Of a DNA stretch of 64,000 bases, positions 1 to 9,525 are shown one piece after another (within the stretch, counting starts at the first letter, position 1; each line of letters starts with the position of its first letter). The stretch lies in NCBI GenBank assembly GCA_947652115.1, contig OX393568.1:25687839-25751838 (forward strand), in the 5' to 3' direction. Under the pieces are notes generated by a model that saw nothing but the letters and a program-made list of their open reading frames with translations, did no database searches and was not told the DNA's origin. Both the position numbers and the translations under genes were made by a program. Source of the DNA: Blastomussa wellsi (Eukaryota > Cnidaria > Anthozoa > Scleractinia > Plerogyridae).

Positions 1-1
1 A

Positions 2-358
2 GAGGTCATCGGGGTGCATTTAACACACAAGCAGGTGAAGCGCCTCTGCGACAAAGATGTTGAGAAATACACCAAACGGTACGAGGCATACGTGGGCTCA
101 AAGACAACTTACAGCTTGATGGACAGCTTCATTTTTCTTGTGACCAAAGGTGTCGGAATGGTCGTTGACATAGATGACATCGATGCTTATCAAAAAGAAC
201 TCAGAAACGACTACATCATCAACAAAGAGCTCTCCAACCTGGCCGGCAACATGGCTTTAAAGTGCGGCCGTTTTCTTGCTGTGGCCAACGCGGGGATGAT
301 CACCGCAAAACACCTTGTTTTCGAAAGGCAAGCGCGAAGCAAAATCGGAAGAAATTAA
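2..358 (+). CDS. Element small protein A (5' partial)
   Basis: The frame is open from the left edge, without an ATG, to a TAA at 356-358, so the N-terminus is probably outside the window. The visible 118 or so residues start charged and helical (QVKRLCDKDVEKYTKRYEAY), followed by a weakly hydrophobic stretch, an acidic linker, and a second hydrophobic stretch near the end (LAGNMALKCGRFLAVANAGM). It is the first of a run of short plus-strand genes in the Polinton-like element. The function is not recognised. The hydrophobic segments suggest a membrane-associated or virion-type minor protein, which is only inference. No break is seen in the visible part. Confidence 0.6.
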   Translation, partial: EVIGVHLTHKQVKRLCDKDVEKYTKRYEAYVGSKTTYSLMDSFIFLVTKGVGMVVDIDDIDAYQKELRNDYIINKELSNLAGNMALKCGRFLAVANAGMITAKHLVFERQARSKIGRN

Positions 359-419
359 TGAGCAAAACTCACCAACTATTGAATAATTACTTTGCTCACA
401 AAAAAATATTTTCTCAACT

Positions 420-878
420 ATGTCTGAAGAACAGCAACCGACCGCTCCAGTCTCACAGGCAACTTCACAAACTCCGGCAACAAGGCCTGCCAAAAATCCC
501 AAGCGGGTAGCTGCTGGCAAAATGGTTGCTGAAAGAACACGGTTGGCCCGCGAAGCGCAGAAAAATGCCGTAGCCGAGGCTTTTGTCATAATTGCAAAAG
601 AAAAACAATTTGCACCTGCTCCGCCGGTTCCAGAGACCGCACCACCGCCCGATTCCAAAAGTTTTCAAAATGTTCTCAGCACAAACCAATGGATCTCTAT
701 CATTAGAATTGGCGCTACACTTGTTACAACCTATGTCAAGCGTGAAGACATCCGAGCCTTTTTAAGAAAGGCACTGGCACGGGCATCTGCACCTGTACCC
801 GCACCTGCACCGGAAGCACCTGCACCTGCACCCGCATCTGCAACGCCACCCAAAAAAGGCATTCGCCTGATGGACTAG
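420..878 (+). CDS. Element small protein B, Ala/Pro-rich (152 aa)
   Basis: An ATG at 420 opens 152 codons ending in TAG. The N-terminal 35 residues are Gln/Thr/Pro-rich, then comes a basic helical part (about 30-65, VAERTRLAREAQKNAVAEAF), a Pro-rich linker, a more ordered segment (about 85-120), and a C-terminal tail of Ala-Pro repeats (about 120-145) ending in a basic patch. The gene lies 61 bp after protein A and just before a short membrane protein, consistent with co-oriented small genes in the element. No catalytic motif is seen. The disordered Ala-Pro tail resembles linkers of structural or DNA-packaging proteins, but function is unknown. It overlaps minus-strand open frames that are shadows. 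Confidence 0.6.
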   Translation: MSEEQQPTAPVSQATSQTPATRPAKNPKRVAAGKMVAERTRLAREAQKNAVAEAFVIIAKEKQFAPAPPVPETAPPPDSKSFQNVLSTNQWISIIRIGATLVTTYVKREDIRAFLRKALARASAPVPAPAPEAPAPAPASATPPKKGIRLMD

Positions 879-894
879 AGATTTGAATATTTTG

Positions 895-1181
895 ATGTTG
901 TTGTATAACAAAATGTGGAAAGTACCAAGCTTCAACCAGTTAATAATAAACGGCGCAGCAGTTGCAGGTATTGGCATATTTTGGCTGACATTCACGAACA
1001 GTTGCGTTAGAACTATCATTTGGTTATACAAAAATCCTAATATGTTCGTGGGAAGTAGAAAAAGGAGGAAGATGAGGAAGAGGAGGAAGGGGAAGGTGTG
1101 CAAGAGCTTTTAAATAGGCTACGTGATCAAAAATATCTTGAAGACCAAGAAATAATAGCAATAATGGAATGCGAGAAATAA
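895..1181 (+). pseudogene. Element small protein C, one membrane segment, frameshifted acidic tail
   Basis: The ATG at 895 starts a frame with one clear membrane segment (LIINGAAVAGIGIFWLTF) within the first 40 residues. The uninterrupted frame ends at 1113 with an odd run of Lys/Arg. The alternative frame starting just after a TAG at 1056-1058 instead gives a Glu/Asp-rich stretch followed by a plausible helical end, stopping at 1179-1181. The swap from a very basic to a very acidic tail within a purine-only tract (about 1056-1085) suggests a one-base slip, so the native product probably used the acidic end. The next gene starts 39 bp further on. Function unknown; it belongs to the element's small-gene run. 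Confidence 0.5.
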
Positions 1182-1219
1182 TTTGCAATTAAATACTTTT
1201 TCTCTTATCTATAACCAAC

Positions 1220-1441
1220 ATGTCAGACAACAAGCTCGTCAAAACAGTCATGGATGCCGCCACCCTTACCGGCCTCGCTGCTGGCATAGAGTGGGTGGCC
1301 AAAAAAACGTTCAAGAAAAGTTTTACAGGTGACCCTTCTAATCCTATCGAAAACTACGCATTGTTCACAGCTGTCATGGCGGGGAGCGTTGCGCTCAAAA
1401 AGTACCTGGAGGACCAGAAAATCCTTCCCACCAACGCCTGA
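1220..1441 (+). CDS. Element small protein D (73 aa), two hydrophobic segments
   Basis: An intact short gene with an ATG at 1220 and a stop at 1439-1441. It has two amphipathic or hydrophobic segments, about residues 10-27 (VMDAATLTGLAAGIEWVA) and 45-60 (YALFTAVMAGSVALKKYL), separated by a basic and Gly/Asp-Pro turn. This looks like a small membrane or capsid-associated protein. It sits between two other short genes with 40-45 bp gaps. No known domain is recognised; membership in the Polinton-like gene set is inferred from position, strand and spacing. Confidence 0.6.
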   Translation: MSDNKLVKTVMDAATLTGLAAGIEWVAKKTFKKSFTGDPSNPIENYALFTAVMAGSVALKKYLEDQKILPTNA

Positions 1442-1485
1442 AAATCCTTCCCACCAACATTTGAAAAAAAATATATATAAGAAAA

Positions 1486-1911
1486 ATGGCAAGTGTCGCG
1501 ATTATGGTTGGCGAGGCTGTGTCGAACGCAGCGGCTTTCATCGGCGGTAATTATCTCGCGAGGGCTTTTGGGGGCGGTGACAAAGCAGCGCTAGAAGAAA
1601 AAGTGCGGCATGATAAAGCTCTCGAGGCGTACCAAGCTTCTTACGCAAAATACGCACGTGACCGCACCAAACTTCTCGACTGGATTGCAACAAACGCGCA
1701 AATAGAGGAGGAGGCCAAGCAGAATTTCACCAACACTGACTACGCCTTCAAACTCTACAACAGGGTGCACCCTGAAGAACGGATGGCACCTCCCAAAGAG
1801 CCCAAGTTCTCTGATTTCTATCAGCCAAGCGAGCAGCAGGAAAGGGGTGAACTCGCGTTCGTGGGCGCCGGGGCGCTCGCTCTGGGCTACGCAGCCTTCC
1901 GGTTCCTTTAA
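1486..1911 (+). CDS. Element small protein E (141 aa), hydrophobic both ends
   Basis: An intact gene with an ATG at 1486 and TAA at 1909-1911. The first 30 residues are small and hydrophobic (GEAVSNAAAFIGGNYLARAF); the centre (about 35-105) is a charged helical region; a short motif FSDFYQPSEQQ near residue 110 precedes a C-terminal hydrophobic helix (about 122-141, FVGAGALALGYAAFRFL). This membrane-helix, helical-core, membrane-helix layout suggests a structural or virion-like protein, but no named family can be assigned. It is 23 bp upstream of the integrase start, so the two are probably parts of one transcription unit. Confidence 0.6.
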   Translation: MASVAIMVGEAVSNAAAFIGGNYLARAFGGGDKAALEEKVRHDKALEAYQASYAKYARDRTKLLDWIATNAQIEEEAKQNFTNTDYAFKLYNRVHPEERMAPPKEPKFSDFYQPSEQQERGELAFVGAGALALGYAAFRFL

Positions 1912-1934
1912 ACTTTTTTTGCTCCTATACAGCG

Positions 1935-2842
1935 ATGGATGCAAAGCTCGCAAAGATATACTACGGCCCGGGGGGCTATCGGAAAGGCATTGCCGCTATC
2001 AAAAAATTATCCGAGGCCGCCAAGCCCTCCGCAAGCCCTCTGGTAGATATACCTGCTCGCTCCGAGGCACATTCCTCGACCAAAATTCGACGTGCCCACA
2101 CCCAACGCGGTCAACCAGGCGGACCTTCTTTTTCTGCCACACGACAAACTGCTCCGCGGACGCAAAGTTTTCAAATACGCGCTGACTGTTGTCGACGTGG
2201 CCAGCCGCTACAAAGAGGCCGAACCCTTGACTTCGAAAAATTCTGATGAGGTCGCCCAGGCCTTTCAGAAGATTTACAAGCGCGGGCCTTTGAAATGGCC
2301 AAAACTGTAGCAGGTTGATCCCGGGCGCGAAAAGACATGGAAAAGCACAAAACCAATATCCGGCGCGGACGCGTTGACATTCACCGCGACCAGGCCATTG
2401 TTGAACGTTTCAACCGCACCCTTGCCGAGCGCTTGTTCGGGCACCAGTACGCCGTGGAAATGCGTCTCCCTCCTGGTCAACGGTCCACTGCGTTGGTTAA
2501 AAGACTTCCTCCCGTTGTTTTGGCTTTGAACAACGAAGTCACCCGGCTGACGGGGAAAAAACCTGCGGAAGCGATCAATTCCTTATTCAAGGCCTGTTGG
2601 GAAGGCCGAAAAAATCCCCTCTTTTGTCCAAGTTCGCTATCTTTACTATCCGGGAGAGCTTGAAGGAGGCGCAAGAAGGGCCACAGATCCGATCTGGTCG
2701 TTGAAAGTTTACAACATTGAAAGAGTTTGGATCAAACCAAATCAACCCGTTCTCTAGTATTTGCACGACGTGCCCAAGCGCGGTTTTGTGCGTGAAGAGC
2801 TCATGGTTGTCCCTCCACACACCACACTCTTCCTCCGCCTCT
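1935..2842 (+). pseudogene. Polinton-type DDE integrase, multiply broken
   Basis: The ATG at 1935 begins the integrase. Recognisable parts are the catalytic core around 2092-2480, with the first Asp in KYALTVVDVASRY, the second Asp in QVDPGRE just after a stop, and the catalytic Glu in AIVERFNRTLAE. A C-terminal SH3/chromo-like part (VRYLYYPGELEGG, GFVREELMVVPP) follows at about 2632-2835. Breaks: a frame change with apparent loss of codons around 2010-2040, TAG at 2044-2046, TAG at 2308-2310, a short deletion or shift at about 2332-2337, a frame change at about 2600-2630, and TAG at 2755-2757. Integrases of this class join element ends to host DNA. It converges on the polymerase gene, leaving almost no gap. 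Not functional in this copy. Confidence 0.8.
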
Positions 2843-2848
2843 CGCGAA

Positions 2849-5800
2849 CTAAATGTGAAATTCGGTTGGTTCAGTGTGTATCCCGTCGGGCAGCACCCAC
2901 CTTTTGTCGTAATAAGCGCTCAGCCCCAGTTTCTGCTGTTCATAAGTGACCATCCGGCCGTCCCGCATCCTGAAACCTCTGTTTGTTGCCATGTCCTTGT
3001 TACCCTCCAAAGCTGTCTTGAAACGCTGCCAGGCTATCTCGTTTTGCTTCTTCGACATCCCTTTCGCGCTGAACTTCTTTTTTTCGCCCGGTTCGTCGAC
3101 GAAATAACACTTTGAGCAGAGCGCGATCATCCGGCTGCCCTTGCACTCGAGTTTGAAGAGCCCGGGCGTGCGGCCGCTCCATTTGTCCCAAGGCAGCCAC
3201 TGCTTCTTCTGAGTCTCGAATTCCGCTTGCAGCTCCGGCCTGACAAGGTCCTCGAGACGCTCCCCGGAGATGGTCATGTAGTTGCTGTCTGTGTCCATCT
3301 GGATCAGCTCAAAATCTCTTCTGTCGAAATACCTGTCGAGGAAGTCGTAGTATAATTCCAGCATCCGCAGCTTGGCCAGCTGATAGACAGCGATTTCTAC
3401 CTGAAACGACCGCCTGATTGTGACCCTTGGCTTGCGGCTTTCCAGCTTATACGCCTGCCCGATCTCTTCAAGGTCGGAGAAATACGCGCTTTGAGGGGCT
3501 CTGTCGACCACTTCTCATCTTTGGTGTAAATTACGTTTGTCTGCCGCTCCAAGGCTTCGATGAGCTTCCCGTACCCGCTGTTCCCTAGCAGCTTGAACAC
3601 CTCCGCCAGCAGCGCCTTGCTTTTTTCCACGTCTCCTGTCCGCCGTGCCTCGGTGACCTCCTCCACGAACCAGGGAAAGACCTTGCCCGGGTGGTAGTTG
3701 ATTGACCGATGGACACGTGTGACAGCCGCCCCGTGGTCCACATACCAACGCAGCAGAGGGTCGTACAGCAACAGTCTCTCTGCGGACAGGGCGCCCACGA
3801 GTTTTTTCCCGTCTCCGCGATTTCTGCCTGTTTGGCGCAAGTATTCGAGCATATGCTCCTGGACGACTTCGTTCGGCACCTTTTTGCTGTAGAAGAACGG
3901 GCACATTTCCTCAAACTTTGGGCGCAAGGGCTCCGGAATCTCTATATCGACTTCGGCAAATCCGAACCATTTTCCTTCTTTGAGCCTGCGTGTTAGCTCT
4001 GGCACTACCGCCTCCTTTTGGGAGTAGTCGTCTTCGGCGTAGTGGGTGACCGTAGGGGGTTCCCGCAAGGCATTTCTCTCAACATGGTTGAAAGATAGAG
4101 GGCGTTGGCGTCGTAACACAAGATCTTTTTGCAAAGACGGGCGTCTTCGTATTGGTGCGATCTTATCTTTGTCACCCCGACTCCGTGGTAGCGCGTGAAC
4201 ACGAGGCTCGGGCCTCCGACCACATCTCCTTTCAACATCTCATACCCTTCTTTGCCTGGACTGTATAGCTCCGCGCCTTTCTCGACCGCTCCCCGGAGTA
4301 AGTAGTGCAAACTCACCCCCGGGACACTGACCGCGTCTTTCAAGATGTCGATTTCTTTTTCGGTGTAGAAGGCCCGCATCTTTTCTAAAGCGTCAAGGCC
4401 AGGTGCCACGTTGAGATTGTTGTAGTAGCGCAGCCAGTCCGCGAAGGTGCGCATGCCCTTTTCTTTGAACAGGCGCTTGCACCCCTCCCATTCGTCTCTC
4501 GAGAGCACATGCTCGCCCTTCAGACGTGAGTACCACGCTGGGTAGTCTGGTAGCCCTGGATAGTCGAGCTTTTGGGGCGAGTCGAACCACTCGTACGGAA
4601 ACCACGATTTCTGCATTGTGCATCCGTAGCCTCGGACCCACTTTTCGTAGCTGGTCCCCGGGCCAAGGTAGTTTATTATGTCTAGGAAACGGAAGCCCCA
4701 GGTCAACAAGAACATTATCTTTTTTCCTTTTTTGGCCACTCTGACTTTGCCGGTTGTGTCAGCAAGGCAGTCAGCGAAGTGGTTTTTGATCAGGTTTAGA
4801 TCGTAGCTGCCCGAGTTGAACCCGACGACTGGCACCTGGTTGCACCATTCATCAAGTTTTAGCCACTGCGCTTTCGGCAGCAGGCACACGTCTTCTGGCA
4901 CAAACTCCGCCCTGACTTGGGCCCGGATGTTTTTTCCGCGCCTCTTCAGCTCTTCCATAAACTTGCGGACCAGCTCTGCTGGGTCTCTTTCGCAGATGTG
5001 GGTGGGCTCTCTCGAGTGTGTCGCCGATGCTCACCGAGATTGGCACGTGCGAGTTCTCGATCGTTAGCATGGACGCGGGCTCCTTCCGCTGGTTGTTGTC
5101 GCCGTACGCCTCGAAATCGTACAAGATCGCGTGCGGGTAACTTTTTGTTTCGGTCTGCGAGGGTTCGGCGTCGATTTACCCAACTTCACACGCCCAAGCC
5201 TCGATTACGCGGTAGCCGGCCTCCCGGAGCGTTCTTGTGCGCCCCTGCGTGGCCATCCACCTGTCTTCGCGCGTTTGACCGAAATGGGCTATGCTTTTGT
5301 CGCGATCGTGCGGGTAACATTTTCGGCACCCGTGCCAGTGGCAGCCGTGGTATTGAAATACGGTCTTTGTTTCATGGTTGTAGCCGTCGACTGGTGACCG
5401 CTCAACCCACCTCTCACCTACGTGCCCACACATTGCGTGGTGGATGTGAATTTTCCGCCGCTTGGCTTCTTGGTCTAGCCACCGTAGCGATTCTGGGGAA
5501 GCTGTATGTTTTGGATAGAAAGCCTTCTCGAATGCTGTCTGCGGGGCTTCGACTTTTTCGCCCGGGAAATCAATTATCGTATTCCCTTGCGCACACCTTG
5601 GGGCGTGCCGTTGAAGATGGTCAGCTTTTGTGAAACTCGCACGGCAATGAACACATGCATATATTTTCCCAAGCTTTGCTATGTCTTTTATCAAAAAGGC
5701 ATGCCCCTCGTAAATGCCGATTGTCAGAATGTTTGTCAGCTTGGCCCGCGGGTTTCTTCTTAGATGCCAAACCACTTCGTTGTCTTCTCCCCGCTCAGGC

Positions 5801-6750
5801 TCATAAACCTTTATACCGAGCCAATCTGAAAAACCGACCCCCTGGTTCAGATGCCTTTAAACCTTATCTAATTCATCTAGAGATGTTTTTGGACTGTCGT
5901 TTGGAGCAGCTCGGTGTTTGAGAAAACTCCTGGCAAGCTCACGCGCTGCTGTACTTCGATGTGGTAGCGAGCCTCGGTGCACAGCAATGCAGCGCCAGAG
6001 ACACAAATTATCTCGTTAGGTATCCAGCGCCACCATTGGTCCAGCACGCCCTCGAGCTTGGTTGCGCAGCCATTCTGGCAAGGGGCCTGTGCCCAACAAA
6101 GGCTGGCGGTCAAGCACAACCTTCACATAGACATCAGAATAGCCCCTGAATGGTGATTCGATTTCATCAACTTCCAGACGCGCCTCCTCCTTTTTATTCA
6201 ACCAGTTTTCCGCTTCAGACAGTTCTCTGATCCAAGGCGACCCCTCGGAGTTTTTATAAAACAAGATGAGGGTTCCTTCCTCGATGTTTTCCAATCAGTG
6301 AGAATAGTTGTGCCTCATATACATGGATGTGTTAACTCTCTCTCGAATCTTTTTCATGAAAAACTCTGTGATGTTTTTGTCATGTCCTTGGATCGACCAA
6401 CTTATAAATCGTCGCCCTTCTTCCGTTCTTCCCTCAGCCTCTGGTTCTTTTGCATAGAACCATTCAAGAGATTGTCGGTAGTTCTCCTTCGATTTGACTT
6501 TCTGGGCAGGGATTGGATCAAACGTTTTTAGGATGCTATCCATTTTTCTTGCCCCTCTTTTTTGCCTTGGGGGCGCTCTTGGCCGGTATGGTTTTGGAAG
6601 TAGAGGTTTGGGCAGACGCTCTAGGGCTTCCGGGGGTATGCGCTCATCAAACACATTCCGAATTTCTGGTTTTATTTGTTCTAACATTTTTTCAAAATCA
6701 ATTTCCGCTAGTTCTTGTTCAAAATTCTGCAACGTTGCTTGCGCAGCCAT
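2849..6750 (-). pseudogene. Protein-primed type-B DNA polymerase of Polinton-like element, broken
   Basis: One minus-strand coding frame of about 1300 codons can be followed from the ATG at 6750 to the stop at 2849. N-terminal part: helical, then RDNLCLWRCIAVHRG (about 6000), a Cys/His finger (5593-5655), and a VSR-like nuclease module with GCHWHGC (5326-5346). The family-B core follows: ExoI YDFEAY (near 5110), ExoII NSGSYDLN (near 4810), motif A YDANALY (near 4105), motif B NSGYGK (3566-3583), motif C DTDS (3284-3295). Breaks: TGA 6295-6297, TAA 6016-6018, TAA 5857-5859, TAA 5176-5178, and frameshifts at about 5005-5015, 4060-4095 and 3505-3515. The protein would copy the element's DNA; this copy is dead. 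Treating the N-terminal part as the same polypeptide is inferred from the shared frame across the stops. Confidence 0.85.
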
Positions 6751-6791
6751 CGACAACTTTGTATAATGTGCGAGAAAATAATTTGCTTTTT

Positions 6792-6902
6792 AACAAGTAT
6801 GCAAATCTCTAACTGGTTGACTTTCTTTTATAACAAGTATGCAAATCTCTAACTTGTTGACTTGCTTTTATAACAAGTATGCGAATCTCTAACTGCTTGC
6901 TC
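6792..6902. repeat. 40-bp tandem repeat, three copies
   Basis: Copies begin at 6792, 6832 and 6872 with AACAAGTATGC(A/G)AATCTCT; they differ at a few bases and the third is partial. The array sits between the Cys-rich gene end and the polymerase start. On the minus strand each unit presents a TATAAAAG-like string, so it may be promoter DNA for the polymerase transcript (inference). Confidence 0.8.
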
Positions 6903-7167
6903 TTTTGTCAAGTTTGCAAGACATCAGCTCGTGTAAAACACGTTCAAAATTTTTCTTTGCCTTTTCTTGTTTGCGAAGAAGCCGCCGTTTAAGGTTGTTC
7001 CCGCCGCAAGCAAAACATAAACGGTGATCGCTCAAAACTCCAACGCCGCAGCTGCGGCATGGTGCCGGCTTTTGCATTCCCTTTTTTATTTGGAAGTTAT
7101 GCTGCGAGCAATATTCTCCGACACACCGTTTGCCGCAGTTCTCTTTCCTATCTCGTATCAACCACAC
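6889..7167 (-). CDS. Small Cys-rich zinc-binding protein of the element
   Basis: The frame ends at 6889 and stays open upstream of 7167, but no ATG is seen; 7167 is a GTG, so the true start is uncertain or lost. It contains paired cysteines in the pattern CGKRCVGEYCSQH and a second set CRSCGVGVLSDHRLCFACG, which looks like two zinc knuckles or ribbons, followed by a Lys/Arg-rich helix. It lies upstream of, and co-directional with, the polymerase. Such small zinc proteins in DNA elements are often DNA-binding or regulatory, but that is inference here. Family not recognised. Confidence 0.55.
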   Translation of the reverse strand: MWLIRDRKENCGKRCVGEYCSQHNFQIKKGMQKPAPCRSCGVGVLSDHRLCFACGGNNLKRRLLRKQEKAKKNFERVLHELMSCKLDKRASS

Positions 7168-7279
7168 GCAATTGTTTGCTCCGCGTACCGTTGTATAACA
7201 GGGCGCCGCTTATGTCTAATTGTCCGAACCGCCGCTTTTGTCTAATTGTGCGAACCGCCGCTGCCACCTCCTCGCTGCC

Positions 7280-7447
7280 AGTAGTAAAGCTGGGGTTTAA
7301 TGAATACACACCTGATCTTCAGACATTTATTTACCTAATTTAAAACCCCTAACGGACGGATTTTCGGACGTTGGGGGGTTTTACTTTAAATTAGGCAAAT
7401 AAGGGGTTGAAGATCAGGTGTTATTCATTAAACCCCAGCTTTACTAC
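7280..7447. repeat. Inverted repeat with about 65-bp arms
   Basis: The left arm beginning AGTAGTAAAGCTGGGGTTTA (7280) is mirrored by a right arm ending at 7447, with a loop of about 40 bp containing CGGACGG/TTTTCGGACG. It lies just past the last element gene, so it may be a separate MITE or a boundary structure. The arms are imperfect. Confidence 0.75.
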
Positions 7448-7449
7448 TT

Positions 7450-7750
7450 GTGGTAAATTTGATAGATGGTAAATTTTTAGCTCGGTTTTATTATGACACA
7501 GGCTGTCATAGCAATTTCGTAACCCGTAATCCCCTTTTTGTGTCTGTATAAAAGACGCAGGTATTCATCTATTTGCAATATTACTTTATTTCCTCACCTT
7601 TGCTGTGATAATACTTTTAGGTTTTTATATTTGAGCTTTTCTATGCTTTCTGTAAAAATAAACGGCCACATCCTTGGCCAAAATATCCCAAACAGAAGTG
7701 TTATCCCAGAAAACAGAACTCAGCCAGTGCAACAGAAACATCCTTAATTA
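7450..7750. other. No gene recognised
   Basis: A+T-rich DNA without a convincing coding frame, splice-supported exon or repeat family. The short open frame here has no recognisable features. Confidence 0.5.
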
Positions 7751-7754
7751 CGGC

Positions 7755-7942
7755 ATGTACTAAAACCAGCAACACCGAAACACCGGAACACCCCGAAACA
7801 CGGAACACCGGAACACCAGAATTTTATTTATATTTATATATTTTTTTTAGAAATTTATTGGCAGTTAACAGTATTTCTGGTTTTCCGGGATGTCCGGTGT
7901 TCCATGTTTCGGGGTGTTTCGGTGTTCCTGGTTTTAGTACAT
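7755..7942. mobile_element. Palindromic MITE-like element
   Basis: Arms starting ATGTACTAAAACCAG and ending CTGGTTTTAGTACAT, with internal runs of ACACCGGAACACC/GGTGTTCC, are inverted copies about 60 bp long around an A/T-rich centre. There is no coding capacity. TTAAT-like strings occur on both sides, which may reflect a target duplication. Confidence 0.75.
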
Positions 7943-8803
7943 TCCCTTAATTGCATGTGCGGTAATTGGTCATGGAGTAACAAGATACACAAATGAACTA
8001 TAATTTGTGATTATATAAATTCCTCACTGCTGGCATGATCGATAAAGCGTGGCGAAGTGAATTTCTTTAAAGCGAAAGTTTCACGGTTCGGCGCATGTAC
8101 AAGCCTAATCGAACTCTACTGTCTATGAACCAATCGCTTTCGAGTTGTTTTCTCGTGCCTGTCTACGGTGTTCAGAATAAATTCGACGGGTCGACAATAA
8201 TTTGGGTCCAGCAGCACCTTGTTGAAGCAGCAATACCATTGTGGGCGGAAAAAAGCCTCTAGCCTTGATAACAATGAACTCTATTGTCAAGGAATCAAAA
8301 CGAATGAAGCAATAGGTTTATATGAGGCGCTGGACTACCGAATAAATTCGATGTTCAACACTGAGTTTCACATTTTCTGTGAAAATCCGTTAACACTTCC
8401 GAAAAACGTTTGAAACGCGTTCCAAAATAAAATGGGTTTTTCCAAAATCTGAAATTCCGTCTAATACCTCAATTTCGCACGGAAAAAATATCACTGTCCT
8501 CCAGAAAATGAAAGCCCTTGACTGCGTACCTGCGATATAGCAGAGCTATTCCTTCACAACACAACGAAAGTACCATTTGAGGCTGTTGTCTGATTACTTA
8601 TATTTATTCTGCACAGAATTTTACACTCAAAGTCTACAGTTAAAACTACGTGCAATGCTTGGAGGCTAAATTTGCCATGTATAATTGTGGTATGGAAAAG
8701 CTGTTCTTATCATCAGGCCTAAATGCTTAAGAACAACGGCAGCTCAATAGTTCTAACAAAGGAGAGCAGGGCATTTGTACCGTTAAAATTTTTCATTTTG
8801 CTA
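7943..8803. other. No gene recognised
   Basis: Intergenic DNA. Only short open frames without domain-like composition and no strong repeat were seen. Confidence 0.45.
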
Positions 8804-9180
8804 TGAGCTAACGTAGCGCAGAATTTTTGCACCTTAGCCTGTATAATTCAGTGACAATTTTATTATACGACAAAACACTGTGGATGCAAAAATTTTGCAT
8901 GAGCTAAAGTAGTGCAGAATTTCTATACATAGCCTGTATAATTCAGTAACTATTTTATTATTTGACAAAACACTGTGGATGCAAAAACTTTGCACTTTGG
9001 TATGAGCTAAAGTAGTGCAGAATTTCTGTATCCCAGCCTGTATAATTCAGTGACTACATGAATATTTGACAAAATACTGTGGATGCAAAAATTCTGCATT
9101 TGCCATGATCGTGAGCTTAATTCAACTAATGCTGAATCTCTGCACCTTAGCCTTTATCATGCCGTATAATTCAATGTCTG
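8804..9180. repeat. About 100-bp tandem repeat, four degenerate copies
   Basis: Units start at 8804, 8900, 9003 and 9112 with TGAGCTAA(A/C)GTAG, and share GCCTGTATAATTCAGT and ACTGTGGATGCAAAAA. Spacing is 96, 103 and 109 bp. The last copy is the most diverged. No coding potential is apparent. Confidence 0.8.
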
Positions 9181-9473
9181 TTTAACTACAGTATGCCATC
9201 CACTAGCGAGTGGTCTGCAGACAAAAAATGGAATGTCTGTGTTATCAAGAGAAATCTTTTCTTACAACGCCAAACATCGAAAACAAATTTCGAAGTTCCA
9301 CTTTAATTCCACTGAATCGCTTAAATTATTCTGGTACTCGATTTTTGTCCAACTTAAATAAATATTACTCAACAACCTGATGGTTTCGTCTTCATATGTA
9401 TATTTGGAGCGCTAAAAGGAATCCCGTCATGCCACCATAAATTAAATATGAATGATTTGTCGCAAGTCAGTTA

Positions 9474-9525
9474 ACTACGAGCAGTCCCTTTTTTCTTAGT
9501 TTGTCGAGCTTGAAGGGAATAAATA
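9474..9525. repeat. Half of the 62-kb MITE family
   Basis: ACTACGAGCAGTCCC followed by TTTTTTCTTAGT(T/C)(T/C)GTCGA matches one arm of the palindrome at 61967-62106. Only one arm is present, so it is a truncated copy. Confidence 0.65.

Larger units (their letters stand above)
1..7200. mobile_element. Decayed Polinton/Maverick-like element (PolB plus DDE integrase), left end outside window
   Basis: The block combines a type-B DNA polymerase with a retroviral-type integrase, which is the defining gene pair of Polinton/Maverick elements. Plus-strand genes (small proteins, then integrase) converge at about 2845 on the minus-strand polymerase; a small Cys-rich gene lies upstream of the polymerase. 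No ATPase, protease or capsid gene is visible, so either these lie left of the window or the family lacks them. The integrase and polymerase are broken, so this copy is dead. Terminal inverted repeats could not be identified; the right boundary near 7.2 kb is inferred from where element genes stop. Seen: gene content and breaks. Known: PolB plus integrase marks Polintons. Inferred: the exact family. Confidence 0.75.

Noticed and set aside
257..658. Minus-strand 133-residue frame
   Set aside because: Overlaps plus-strand element genes A and B; a shadow without features.
4917..5633. Plus-strand 238-residue open frame
   Set aside because: Shadow of the minus-strand polymerase; the composition is not protein-like and it has no domain.
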